Below are positions 1-8,508 of a stretch of 64,000 bases of DNA, one piece after another. This stretch comes from Gammaproteobacteria bacterium. Lineage in GTDB: Bacteria; Pseudomonadota; Gammaproteobacteria; Steroidobacterales; Steroidobacteraceae. Where the stretch lies: the NCBI GenBank assembly GCA_947455595.1, contig CANGOP010000013.1, positions 30,266-94,265 on the forward strand, in the 5' to 3' direction. Both the position numbers and the translations under genes were made by a program. The notes beneath the pieces are model-generated. The model did no database searches and was not told where the DNA came from. It saw nothing but the letters and a program-made list of their open reading frames with translations. Numbering within the stretch: the first letter of the stretch is position 1; every line of letters starts with the position of its first letter.

Positions 1-4
1 ATTT

Positions 5-559
5 ATGAGTGCACTGTCGCGGTCGGTATGTGTCTATTGCGGGTCCAACTCAGGGTCCGATCCCGAGCACCTGCGGGTCGCGAGCCGGTTGGGCGAGTTG
101 TTGGCGGACTCCAACCGGACCGTCGTTTACGGCGGTAGTCGGATGGGCACCATGGGCGCGTTGGCCGAGGGCGCGTTGTCACGCGGTGGGCGTGTGGTGG
201 GCATCATGCCCGGTTTTCTCAAGCGTCTCGAAATCGCCCATGACTCGTTGTCGGAACTACGGGTAGTGGAGGACATGCGGGCACGTAAGCATGCAATGTT
301 GACGTCCTCGACAGCTGTGATTGCTCTGCCGGGTGGTGTTGGGACCTTTGAGGAACTCTTGGAGGCAATCACCCTGAAAAAGCTCGGGGTGCATCCGCAC
401 CCCATCGTCCTCGTCAATACACGGAAGTTCTATGCGCCGTTGTTGGGGCTCTTTGAGACCGCCGAGCGGGAAGGATTTTTTGCCAACTCGGCAAGCCTCT
501 ATGCCTTGGTCGACACACCGAATGAGGCTGTGCAGGTACTCGAGCGAGAACTGCCGTGA
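5..559 (+). CDS. LOG-family nucleoside 5'-monophosphate phosphoribohydrolase (TIGR00730)
   Basis: Cytosolic Rossmann-fold protein of 184 residues, the usual length for the LOG ('lysine decarboxylase-like') family. Characterised members remove ribose 5-phosphate from cytokinin ribotides or related nucleotides. The nucleotide-binding motif GGSRMGTMG lies at residues 43-51, the conserved RKHAML stretch near 94-99, and the family signature PGGVGTFEE at 109-117. The start is only four bases from the window edge, so the ribosome binding site and any upstream in-frame start cannot be judged. Its stop overlaps the next gene's GTG start (GTGA), so the two are probably translationally coupled. The physiological substrate in this bacterium is unknown. 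Confidence 0.88.
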   Translation: MSALSRSVCVYCGSNSGSDPEHLRVASRLGELLADSNRTVVYGGSRMGTMGALAEGALSRGGRVVGIMPGFLKRLEIAHDSLSELRVVEDMRARKHAMLTSSTAVIALPGGVGTFEELLEAITLKKLGVHPHPIVLVNTRKFYAPLLGLFETAEREGFFANSASLYALVDTPNEAVQVLERELP

Positions 560-1068
560 ATAAAATCCCGAGTAAACTGCACGTCTGGGCTATGAGCGCG
601 GGCGAGATCCCGTTTGTGATGGCGACCGAGCGGCTTCCCGGCTACGAAAGGCTCACTGCGCGATGGTCTTCCGATCAGCATCGGGCGGCATCAGCTCGTC
701 AGGACACGCGCTATCTCCTCGGTGGGGATGAAGCTCATCAACCGTTGGGATTCGTGATTCTGCAGCCCTTTGGTGATGTTCACGAGGGCACGAAAATCAA
801 GCGAATTGCAGTCGCGCAGCCGAACCAGGGTATTGGCAGGCGACTATTGGCAGCAACGTTCGAGTGGGTGTTCCGTGAGCCGGATGTCGACCGGATTTGG
901 CTTGATGTCTTCGCGCACAACACACGTGCGATTGCCGCGTATCAGGCAGTCGGCATGACGGTCGATGGCACGCTTCGGCGTGCCTATGTGATGCCGGATG
1001 GCCGGCGGGTTGACCGACTCATGATGTCGATCCTGAGAGATGAATGGATCTCGGGGGGGGCTCGGTGA
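556..1068 (+). CDS. GNAT family N-acetyltransferase
   Basis: Acetyl-CoA-dependent acyltransferase of 170 residues with a GNAT fold. The acetyl-CoA binding motif A is clear: a beta strand IKRIAV, then QPNQGIG around residues 89-95, then the helix RRLLAATFEWVF. Motif B, with NTRAIAAYQAVGM near 122-134, is typical of RimJ/RimL-like and amino-acid or antibiotic acetyltransferases. The GTG start overlaps the preceding stop, and its own stop overlaps the GTG of the deacetylase downstream, so the three genes form one coupled transcript. The acceptor substrate cannot be predicted. Confidence 0.85.
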   Translation: MNKIPSKLHVWAMSAGEIPFVMATERLPGYERLTARWSSDQHRAASARQDTRYLLGGDEAHQPLGFVILQPFGDVHEGTKIKRIAVAQPNQGIGRRLLAATFEWVFREPDVDRIWLDVFAHNTRAIAAYQAVGMTVDGTLRRAYVMPDGRRVDRLMMSILRDEWISGGAR

Positions 1069-1769
1069 GACCGCTCGCTGTCCTCTTGCTGGCCGCGACG
1101 GCTGCCGACGCGTCGTCAGTTATCACCCGGTTGCCGACGAGCTCCAAGGAGATTGCGTTGACCTTCGATGCATGCGAGACGAGGAAGGTCATGCATCTGG
1201 ATGCGGGCATTCTGGAAGCGCTGCGTCGCCACCCCGTCCCGGTTACCGTATTCGCAAGTGGCAGATTTGTCCGTGACAATGAGGCGGCGATCGAGGAACT
1301 GTCCCATTGGCCAGATGTGCGTATCGAAAACCACTCGTGGAGTCATCCGCACGATATGCGACTCCTAAGTGACGAGGAGATTCGCTCGGAAATTGCGCAA
1401 ACCGACGACATCATTGAACGCGTGACTGGGCGGCGGCCGACCTTGTTTCGCTTTCCCGGCGGGCATGCTGACGCGCGGACGGTGGATGTTGTGGCGACGA
1501 TGGGTCATCAAACAGTGCATTGGCGATGGCCAGAGGGCGATCCTGCCCGAGCAATCGAAGCGGCAGCGCTTATTGAACAAACTTACGATAAGGTAAAGCC
1601 AGGCGATATTCTGATCTTTCACATCAATGGCCGCGGGTGGCATACCGCTGAGGCTCTGCCCGAATTACTGGACGGTTTGGAGCGCCGCGGTTATCGATTC
1701 GTCTCGTTAGCCGAACGGATGGGCCCTGCATCATCTGATGTGATGCGAGAATCGAAGAAAGCCAAGTAG
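1065..1769 (+). CDS. Polysaccharide deacetylase family protein (NodB domain), exported
   Basis: Carbohydrate esterase 4-type protein of about 234 residues that should remove acetyl groups from a cell-surface or wall polysaccharide. I chose GTG at 1065: it overlaps the GNAT stop (GTGA), and translation from it begins MRPLAVLLLAATAADA, a short signal peptide. An ATG at 1044 would add seven residues ahead of this. NodB motif 1 is TFDAC at about 33-37, motif 2 HSWSH at 90-94, and motif 3 FRFPGG at about 128-133. Motif 1 normally reads TFDD; the metal-binding second Asp is Ala here. The 3' end overlaps the convergent hydrolase gene by 79 bases. Confidence 0.82.
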   Translation: MRPLAVLLLAATAADASSVITRLPTSSKEIALTFDACETRKVMHLDAGILEALRRHPVPVTVFASGRFVRDNEAAIEELSHWPDVRIENHSWSHPHDMRLLSDEEIRSEIAQTDDIIERVTGRRPTLFRFPGGHADARTVDVVATMGHQTVHWRWPEGDPARAIEAAALIEQTYDKVKPGDILIFHINGRGWHTAEALPELLDGLERRGYRFVSLAERMGPASSDVMRESKKAK

Positions 1770-2608
1770 TCGAGAGCGACGCGTCGTGGGTACTCCAACA
1801 TGGGCAGATGCCCAACGCGAGGCATGACGATGACATCATGGTTGGGGAAGACCTGCTTCTGCTCAGGAATGCAATCTGGGCTTAGGATTTGATCTTCAGC
1901 CCCCCAGACCAACAGGGTCGGCTGGGTAACCCGGGCCTTCTGTTCGGTCAGCGCAATTGCCCTTTCAGATAGCTCCATTGCGATCGCCGAATGCAATGCG
2001 GCATCCCGCTGCGCGCGCTCGATAAAAACGCGGCGGACCGATCGCGGAATCAAGATTCGGCGATAGCTGACTTTCTTCATCAGATTGTCGAAATCTCGCA
2101 CCGTATGGACAATCAAAGCCAGTTTCCCGGTCTCCTCATAATCCCGGTACATCTGCGAGTGGCGAGCAGAAGGACAGCCGAGGGCATTTAAAAGCCAGAG
2201 TGACTCAACGCGGTGTGGGTGCCGAAGCGCCAGTCGCGCTGCGATAAATCCACCCATCGAGTTGCCGCCGATATGCGCCGATTCGATTCCCAGTGAACGC
2301 ATGAAGTGTTCAATGCGGTCTGCTTGCGAATCTATCGAATAGGTAAGTTCTGCTGCTCGAGTGGCCTTGCCGAAGCCGGGCAGATCCGGAATCAGGACGC
2401 GAAACCGTCGCCGCAAATGGCGCGCGACTCGGGCAAAGTTATAGCTGTCGCCGCCGAAGCCATGGATCAAAATGAGAGGAGGGCCGTGCCCTGTCTCAAG
2501 ATAGGGGATTTCAAGAGAGCCGACTTGTACGCATCGCTCTTTCAGTCCACTCGAAAGACGCTCGAGCGTCATCCAAAATGCGGCAATACGATCGTTCAGG
2601 CTGACCAA
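1691..2608 (-). CDS. Alpha/beta hydrolase
   Basis: Esterase/lipase-like hydrolase of 305 residues. The oxyanion-hole motif HGFGGD is at about 49-54 and the nucleophile elbow GGNSMGG at 114-120 (Ser117). The acid is probably Asp239 in GAEDQ and the base His267 in VGHLP, giving a complete triad. There is no signal peptide. It is the last gene of a five-gene minus-strand operon and starts 13 bases after a Baeyer-Villiger/flavin monooxygenase gene. By inference it hydrolyses the ester or lactone made by that enzyme, a pairing known from ketone-degradation pathways. Substrate unknown. Confidence 0.88.
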   Translation of the reverse strand: MVSLNDRIAAFWMTLERLSSGLKERCVQVGSLEIPYLETGHGPPLILIHGFGGDSYNFARVARHLRRRFRVLIPDLPGFGKATRAAELTYSIDSQADRIEHFMRSLGIESAHIGGNSMGGFIAARLALRHPHRVESLWLLNALGCPSARHSQMYRDYEETGKLALIVHTVRDFDNLMKKVSYRRILIPRSVRRVFIERAQRDAALHSAIAMELSERAIALTEQKARVTQPTLLVWGAEDQILSPDCIPEQKQVFPNHDVIVMPRVGHLPMLEYPRRVALDYLAFFDSRITSDDAGPIRSANETNR

Positions 2609-2621
2609 GGGAGCGATCTTT

Positions 2622-4070
2622 TCAATAGAAGGTGAAATCGGCGAAGCGGGGATATTTTAACGACCACCGAAATTGGCTGATAAAGCCGGGGTATGTTCCT
2701 AGGACGCGTCCGTCTGTCGTTTTGTACCAACTTGCACAGCGATTGGAGGCCCAGACCGTCTCTGAGAGACGTTCCTGGAGCGACGCGTTGTGGCTGCGTA
2801 CAGCCTCCGCTTGGATGACCATGGCCACCCGTTTCCGTCGATCCAGCTCCTGGATGCATTTCACGACGTATTGCGCTTGGGCTTCTATCGGAATGAGCAC
2901 CGACGTGTGACCTGTACCCGTATTGGGCCCTAACAAGAGCCATAGATTGGGAAACCCGTCGACGACCGTTCCGCAGTACGCTTCCGGGCCCTCGGACCAC
3001 CGGTCGCCTAACGTTTTCCCTCCGATACCGGCAATGCGTAATGCACCCAGTGGCGCTAGGGTATCGAATCCGGTGGCGCAGATGATCACGTCGGCTGGTA
3101 TCAGTGCGCCGTTCCCATCCAGAACCCCCCCGTCGGTAAAGCCCTGCGCAGCGCCATGTAGCGTGACATTGTCGCGCTGGATGGCAGGATAAAACTCATC
3201 CGTGAGCAGGACGCGTTTGCAACCGACCGGATAGTCGGGCGTCAATTTTGCCCGCAATTCCGGATCTCGGACCTGCTTGGATAAGTGACGCAGGGCTATA
3301 TATCGCAATAACTTTGGGTGGAACCCACGCAATTTGAAAGCAGGGAACGTCGCTTCGGTCAGAGCATAGAGGCACCACCGATAAAGGCGCCCGATGCCCG
3401 GGACACCGAGCAACGTTTGAATCCATCTCGGATACGCGCGGTCGCCTCTGGGAATGACCCAGGATGGCGTACGTTGAAAAACATGCAGCTGCGCGCACTT
3501 ACCGACGATCGCGGGGATCACTTGAACTGCGCTCGCGGCCGTACCGATGATGGCCACCCGTTTGCCGGACAAATCCACACGGGGATCCCAGCGTGCGGTA
3601 TGCAGTACGGTTCCTTTGAACAAGCTGATATCGGGCGGCAAGCGCGGCCGATGTAGGGGGCCCATGCTGGCGACAAAGTGGCGCGCACGAATTGTCCAAC
3701 CGTTTGCAGTTTTGATGAGCCAGCGTCCGAGGGTTTCATCAAATTCCGCCGACAGTATTCGGCATCCCAACCGCAGGTGCTCGGTTAAGCCTAAGCGCGT
3801 CACGCAATCTTCCGCATAGCGCTGAATTTCGTCGCCTCGCGCATAGACGTGGGTCCATCGCGGATTGAGCGCAAAAGAAAAACAATACAGATGTGAAGGT
3901 ACGTCACATTGAGCACCCGGGTAGCGGTTATGCCACCAGGTTCCACCGACGCCATCAGCCTCTTCAAGGATCAAAAAATCCGTGCGGCCCGCATTGAGCA
4001 GTTGCGCGCCCATCGCGATACCGGACATGCCGGCACCCAAAATGATGACGTCATGTTCGGTATGCGACAT
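2622..4070 (-). CDS. Flavin-containing / Baeyer-Villiger-type monooxygenase
   Basis: Class B FAD- and NADPH-dependent monooxygenase of 482 residues. The N-terminal FAD Rossmann motif GAGMSG is at 12-17. The Baeyer-Villiger/FMO fingerprint FxGxxxHxxxWD is present as FKGTVLHTARWD at about 151-162, followed by the NADPH-binding motif GTAASA near 176-181. Such enzymes insert oxygen next to ketones or oxidise heteroatoms. It has close spacing to a HyuA-like gene upstream and an alpha/beta hydrolase downstream. The fingerprint favours Baeyer-Villiger-like oxidation, but sequence alone does not exclude N- or S-oxygenation. Confidence 0.88.
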   Translation of the reverse strand: MSHTEHDVIILGAGMSGIAMGAQLLNAGRTDFLILEEADGVGGTWWHNRYPGAQCDVPSHLYCFSFALNPRWTHVYARGDEIQRYAEDCVTRLGLTEHLRLGCRILSAEFDETLGRWLIKTANGWTIRARHFVASMGPLHRPRLPPDISLFKGTVLHTARWDPRVDLSGKRVAIIGTAASAVQVIPAIVGKCAQLHVFQRTPSWVIPRGDRAYPRWIQTLLGVPGIGRLYRWCLYALTEATFPAFKLRGFHPKLLRYIALRHLSKQVRDPELRAKLTPDYPVGCKRVLLTDEFYPAIQRDNVTLHGAAQGFTDGGVLDGNGALIPADVIICATGFDTLAPLGALRIAGIGGKTLGDRWSEGPEAYCGTVVDGFPNLWLLLGPNTGTGHTSVLIPIEAQAQYVVKCIQELDRRKRVAMVIQAEAVRSHNASLQERLSETVWASNRCASWYKTTDGRVLGTYPGFISQFRWSLKYPRFADFTFY

Positions 4071-4082
4071 GGTGTGAATACT

Positions 4083-6179
4083 CTAGTGCTGTGCGCCGGC
4101 GAGGGGGCGCCCGGTAGCCGTCGCACGAATGGTGAGTTCGGCAACATAATCACCGCCGGCTCCCATATTCGCGCGTCGTTCGTTTCGCTCAACCCGAACA
4201 GCCGGCTCAGCAGCGCCTGCTCGGATCGCGGCGGCTAATGCGAGCGCTGTCGCAACGCGTTCCGCGTGGGTGATCGCCTCATCTAGATCACCGTAGTCAC
4301 AGGGCTTAGCTGGGTCATGCACCCGATAGAGCTTGAAGGTTGGCTGATTCACAACGATGTCGACGGTTTCAGAGACAACGCCGGCCACCGCACCGACAGC
4401 ATTACAAACACCAGCATGCTCCGGCACGTGGAGTTCGCACCCGAGCCGATTGGCGACATCTGGGTAGTAGGCCGCAACAGGCGCACCGATAGCAATCAAC
4501 GGAATGGATAGCCCAATTTCGGCGGTTACCAGCGACGAAAAGGCGCGACCTGCTAATGTGTCTTCAATCAATTGATCGCCCAAGACACCCCATCGACCGC
4601 TCTTGGGCTCGATGCCGGGGTCATGGGCGAGCGCTGTCCCCAATACGATTCGACCCGACTCGCGTACGATGTGCTCGTGAGTTCTCCGAGCGATGTCTTC
4701 TGGAGTTGGCGTCTTATCCAACGCCCGACCATTGCGCTCGGCAATCGCTAGGATTTTGGCGGCCAATTCGGCGGCTTCGCGTGACCAGCTGATCTGGTTG
4801 CCGAGCACATGCATGGCGTCACTCGGCGTGAAGCCCGCGATGGTCGCGACGCGCGCATCGGCAAGGCGTCGTAGAGCGGCGAGCCCTGTTTGGTTGCTAC
4901 AAAACGACGAGACGCGTCGCGGTTCGTCTGATAACCCGTCCCAGGCGCGTCGCTCGAGAGCATCGGCATGTGCAGGCAGACTGCTGCCCGGATTGCGATG
5001 GGCGTACAGCGTCGGGAATTCAGGTAGACGGTCCTGAACACTCAAGGTTCTGAGGTCTTGCAGAACCGACGGGAATTGAGTGGCCAATAGACTGAGAGAG
5101 GTGACTTTTCTTGGCCCTACTCGCAGTTTGAGATCCCGGTCGAAGTCCACTTCGCTATCACCGCCGAGGCCCATCGTTCTGACGTCGACGGCTTCAACCA
5201 TCGTGCGCCAGCCGCCGATCAAAGCGCCATCTGCATTCACGCGTGGACGACCGTTGTCCACGATCGCGACGTCGGTCGTCGTGCCGCCCATGTCGGAGAC
5301 GGCAAAATTCTTAAGGCCCGTCAGGAACCCGGCGCCGACCACACTCGCAGCCGGTCCCGACAAGACAGTTTCGACCGGGTACTCCAATGCGATGTCGGCA
5401 CGCATGAGGGAACCGTCACCTTTCACGATCATCAGAGGCGCATCAATGCGCTCTTCCGACAATACCTTGGTCAGTGCGTTGATCAACTGGCGAATTTGTG
5501 GCGTCAATCGCGCATTGAGGGCTGCTGTAAGAGCGCGACGTGGCGCGTCTAAGCGTGAACTCAGTTCGTGTGCGCAGGTTACCGATTTGCCGGTGACGTC
5601 GCGAATGAGCTCTTTGAGGCGTAATTCATGGGCCGGGTTGCGCACAGAGAATCGAGCTGACACTGCGAATGCATCGACCCGGTCCATACATTCGCGCACA
5701 GCGCTGATCACGCCAGCCTCGTCGAGTGACTGAAATACTTCACCGGTGGCGTCATGGCCGCCTGCGACTCGCACGATTGTTCCCATGCCGTCGTTGACGA
5801 GGCCGGAGCGCTGGACCATCGCGTCATCAAAGCCAACCAACACCGAACAGACCGGACTAAACCGGTTCTCAACAACTGAGTTCGTGGCCAAAGTGGTCGA
5901 CACCGACACTAAGCTCACAGCCTCACGCGTACCTTCAGTGGGCATCTTGGCCAACACCGCGCGAATAGCACCCGCGATACCCACGGAAAGGTCCCAGTGT
6001 GTGGTCAACGATTTGGCGGTCGCAACGACCCGTCGGTCACCGTCGAGAATCGCGGCGTCGGTGAAAGTGCCGCCCGTGTCGAAGCCCAACCAGTATTGTG
6101 GGCGGGAGGTGGCTGATAGCGAAATGGCGTCTGGCTGCAGCATGATAAACATCAAGGAGAGGGGCGGCGAATCTACCAC
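4083..6179 (-). CDS. Hydantoinase/oxoprolinase family protein (HyuA-like)
   Basis: ATP-dependent hydantoinase A/5-oxoprolinase-like protein of up to 698 residues, the normal HyuA length. The N-terminal signature is GFDTGGTFTD at about 32-41, with LSGPAASVVGA and DMGGTTTDVA further in, typical of the actin-like ATPase core. The start is uncertain: GTG at 6179 is used here, but ATGs 27 and 36 bases downstream are also possible and none has a strong Shine-Dalgarno. HyuA proteins usually partner with HyuB; no hyuB is adjacent. The substrate is probably a cyclic amide or an activated carboxylate or ketone (acetone-carboxylase-like subunits belong to the same family). Confidence 0.85.
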   Translation of the reverse strand: MVDSPPLSLMFIMLQPDAISLSATSRPQYWLGFDTGGTFTDAAILDGDRRVVATAKSLTTHWDLSVGIAGAIRAVLAKMPTEGTREAVSLVSVSTTLATNSVVENRFSPVCSVLVGFDDAMVQRSGLVNDGMGTIVRVAGGHDATGEVFQSLDEAGVISAVRECMDRVDAFAVSARFSVRNPAHELRLKELIRDVTGKSVTCAHELSSRLDAPRRALTAALNARLTPQIRQLINALTKVLSEERIDAPLMIVKGDGSLMRADIALEYPVETVLSGPAASVVGAGFLTGLKNFAVSDMGGTTTDVAIVDNGRPRVNADGALIGGWRTMVEAVDVRTMGLGGDSEVDFDRDLKLRVGPRKVTSLSLLATQFPSVLQDLRTLSVQDRLPEFPTLYAHRNPGSSLPAHADALERRAWDGLSDEPRRVSSFCSNQTGLAALRRLADARVATIAGFTPSDAMHVLGNQISWSREAAELAAKILAIAERNGRALDKTPTPEDIARRTHEHIVRESGRIVLGTALAHDPGIEPKSGRWGVLGDQLIEDTLAGRAFSSLVTAEIGLSIPLIAIGAPVAAYYPDVANRLGCELHVPEHAGVCNAVGAVAGVVSETVDIVVNQPTFKLYRVHDPAKPCDYGDLDEAITHAERVATALALAAAIRAGAAEPAVRVERNERRANMGAGGDYVAELTIRATATGRPLAGAQH

Positions 6180-6202
6180 ACGGGTAGGAGGGTTCGGCGC
6201 TG

Positions 6203-7387
6203 TCAGATCCTGGACAGCGCTTGATCGAGATCGGCGATGAGATCAGCCACGTCTTCAATACCCGCCGAGTAGCGGATGAGTGTCTCGGGGATGCCGGCTC
6301 TTGCACGCTCTGCGGGCGTGAGCTCGACGTGGCTTGTCACTTTTGGTGGCCCGGCGGTGGTTGCCACCCCGCCTAGATGAGCGGCGCGCTGCGCGAGTCT
6401 CAGTCCGTCCAGTACAGTTGAAAGCGCAGCATCTCCGCCGCTCGGTACAAAAGACAGCACGCCGCCGAAACCTGACATCTGTCGTTGCGCGATCTCGTGA
6501 CCCGGGTGGGAGGGAAGGCCCGGGTAGAGGACTTGGTCAACCTTTGGATGACCCGCAAGATGCTCGGCGATGGACTGAGCATTGCTGTTGTGGCGAGCCA
6601 TTCGCAACCCAAGTGTTTTCATGCCACGCAACACCGCGTACGCGCCCTCGGGGCTCAATGTTGCGCCCGCAATTTCCCGAAAGTGGTGCACTTTCTTGAT
6701 CAGGTCCGCACGGCCGGACAAGAGCCCTGCGAGTACGTCGGAATGGCCAGACAAAAATTTGGTCGCGCTATGCACTACTAGATCGCTGCCTAAACGGGCA
6801 GGTTGCTGATTGACCGGCGTGGCAAATGTGTTGTCGGTGATCGTTACCGCACCCACTGCGTGTGCGGCATCGCAGAGTCGTTTGATGTCGACGACTTTGA
6901 GTGTCGGATTGGTGGGTGTTTCGAGGTACACCACCTGACAGCCTTTGGCGATTTCAGCCTCGGCTTGTTCAAAGTGCGTTGTATCGCACAGCGTGACTTG
7001 AATGCCGTAACGCGGCAGAAACTCCTCGAACAGTACGTTAGTGCCGCCGTAGGAGTCACGGATACTGACGACGCGATCGCCGTGTCCGAGCAGTGCCATT
7101 AAGGCGGAGCTGATGGCGGCCATGCCCGTTGAGAACGCTGCCGCATCCGCGGTGCCGTCTAGCAGCGCCATCTTGCGCTCGAGCACAGCAAGGGTTGGGT
7201 TGGAGTTACGCGAGTAGATGTGGCCGACGGCCTGACCTATGGCAATCGCATGCCACTCGTCGAGCGTGTCGTGCGCGAAGGTGGATGCTCCGTACACTGG
7301 AGTGACGGCGGCTCCATGCGGAAAAGGACCCTCTTCGGCGGCCCATACGGCCAGTGTGTCGAACTTTCGATCCGTATCATGGCTCAT
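6203..7387 (-). CDS. Trans-sulfuration enzyme family PLP-dependent protein (Cys/Met metabolism)
   Basis: Fold-type I PLP enzyme of about 394 residues of the cystathionine gamma-synthase / beta-lyase / methionine gamma-lyase family. The PLP lysine is in SATKFLSGHSD, with YSRNSNPT near the N terminus, SYGGTN, and ETPTNPT before the cofactor aspartate (TDNTFATP). I chose ATG 7387 (MSHDTDRKF), preceded by GGATGAG and 7 bases after the transporter stop; an upstream in-frame extension lacks family similarity. Which reaction it performs (synthase, lyase or sulfhydrylase) cannot be decided from motifs. Its place in an exporter/monooxygenase operon favours catabolism over the core methionine pathway. 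Confidence 0.87.
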   Translation of the reverse strand: MSHDTDRKFDTLAVWAAEEGPFPHGAAVTPVYGASTFAHDTLDEWHAIAIGQAVGHIYSRNSNPTLAVLERKMALLDGTADAAAFSTGMAAISSALMALLGHGDRVVSIRDSYGGTNVLFEEFLPRYGIQVTLCDTTHFEQAEAEIAKGCQVVYLETPTNPTLKVVDIKRLCDAAHAVGAVTITDNTFATPVNQQPARLGSDLVVHSATKFLSGHSDVLAGLLSGRADLIKKVHHFREIAGATLSPEGAYAVLRGMKTLGLRMARHNSNAQSIAEHLAGHPKVDQVLYPGLPSHPGHEIAQRQMSGFGGVLSFVPSGGDAALSTVLDGLRLAQRAAHLGGVATTAGPPKVTSHVELTPAERARAGIPETLIRYSAGIEDVADLIADLDQALSRI

Positions 7388-7394
7388 GGGTTGC

Positions 7395-8309
7395 TCATCC
7401 GTTGCGTTGAAATATTTGTCGCGCGTTGACGGCAAGAATGCCGCCAAGCACCAGCGCTGTGCCAAGCGCGAAGCGAGGATCAATCACCTCGCCTAACCAC
7501 GCCCAACCCGACAGCACAGCGAACAGGGGTGTCATCAGCGAGAACAGCATCAAACGCGAGGTCAGATAGTGTCGCAAAAGCCAAAACCACGCGAGGTAAG
7601 ACAGGATCGCGATGCCGATCGTCTGATAGGCCATCGCGACGATTGTCATTGGCGTCCAGCGGATGGTGGTCTGATCCGTCAACCAGGCGTATCCGAAGAC
7701 GAGAAGGGCGCCAACGAAGACCTGATAAAAAATAGTCTTGTAAGTGGCTGCGGTACCTACTCGAGTGCGGCGCAACCAGACGTTGCTGCTACCCCACAAT
7801 GCGCCGGCTAAGACTGCAATGAGATCGCCCTGAAGCATTTCAAGGACGGGTTTCGTTGTGTAGCCCAGAAAAGCAACGACGATGCCAATAAAAGCCACCG
7901 CAACGCCCAACCATTGCCCGGGCGTTAGTCGCTCTTCGGGAAATATCTGCACGCCTAGCGCTGTAAAGATGGGGGCGGAATAGAGAAATACCGTGGTGTG
8001 GGATGCGCTCGTGTGCATGACGGCAAGGCCGATGGCGATGAATTCGCCGGAAAAGAGCACACCAAGCCCCAGTCCACTCGGTAGAGTCCCGTCGATGAAT
8101 CCGCGCCATCCTTCGCGTGAGAGCACGAGCGCCCCGAAGACTACAGCAGCACCTGCAAAGCGAACCGCCAGTTGCATCAGCGGTGGGATTTCCACTGCGA
8201 TGCTTTTCATGACGACCTGCTGCACGCCCCAAATGACGCAGAGCGCCAGCATGAGACTGGTGGCCCTCAGATCGAGAGGTTGACGGATTGGTGGCTTCAT
8301 CATCCGCAC
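7395..8309 (-). CDS. EamA/DMT-superfamily transporter
   Basis: Inner-membrane transporter of about 304 residues with ten predicted hydrophobic segments arranged as two EamA repeats, as in RhaT/YdcZ-type drug-metabolite exporters. The first repeat starts near LMLALCVIWGVQQVVMKS and the second near LIAVLAGALWGSSNVWL. The start is GTG 8309, with ATGs at 8303 and 8300 as alternatives. A TACAAT hexamer at 8328-8333 on the minus strand could be the operon's -10 box. It is the first gene of the operon that continues to the alpha/beta hydrolase, so it may export or import the pathway's substrate. Confidence 0.88.
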   Translation of the reverse strand: MRMMKPPIRQPLDLRATSLMLALCVIWGVQQVVMKSIAVEIPPLMQLAVRFAGAAVVFGALVLSREGWRGFIDGTLPSGLGLGVLFSGEFIAIGLAVMHTSASHTTVFLYSAPIFTALGVQIFPEERLTPGQWLGVAVAFIGIVVAFLGYTTKPVLEMLQGDLIAVLAGALWGSSNVWLRRTRVGTAATYKTIFYQVFVGALLVFGYAWLTDQTTIRWTPMTIVAMAYQTIGIAILSYLAWFWLLRHYLTSRLMLFSLMTPLFAVLSGWAWLGEVIDPRFALGTALVLGGILAVNARQIFQRNG

Positions 8310-8414
8310 GGCGTGGCGAAAGACGCGATTGTACCGAGCGCACGTTCTTTAGGCTTCATTGCCGAGCGATGAGCAGACACCGAGCGGCGTTGACTGTCAC
8401 AGTGCAATGGATGA

Positions 8415-8491
8415 TGGTCGGGGTGACAGGATTCGAACCTGCGACCTATACGTCCCGAACGTAGCGCTCTACCAGGCTGAGCTACACCCCG
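8415..8491 (-). tRNA. tRNA-Pro (anticodon CGG)
   Basis: Full cloverleaf of 77 nt on the minus strand. The acceptor arm CGGGGTG pairs with CACCCCG, followed by discriminator A and an encoded CCA. The D-arm is GCTCAGCCTGGTAGAGC, the anticodon stem CTACG/CGTAG encloses loop TTCGGGA, and the T-arm carries GTTCGAATC. The anticodon CGG (plus-strand 8455-8457) reads CCG. C at position 1 and the overall sequence match bacterial tRNA-Pro. It lies just downstream of ispB on the same strand. Confidence 0.97.
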
Positions 8492-8508
8492 ATTCCGCGG
8501 CAAGTGGG

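Noticed and set aside
5080..5733. 217-codon antisense frame inside the HyuA-like gene
   Set aside because: No domain, no ribosome site, and the opposite strand encodes a complete conserved protein.
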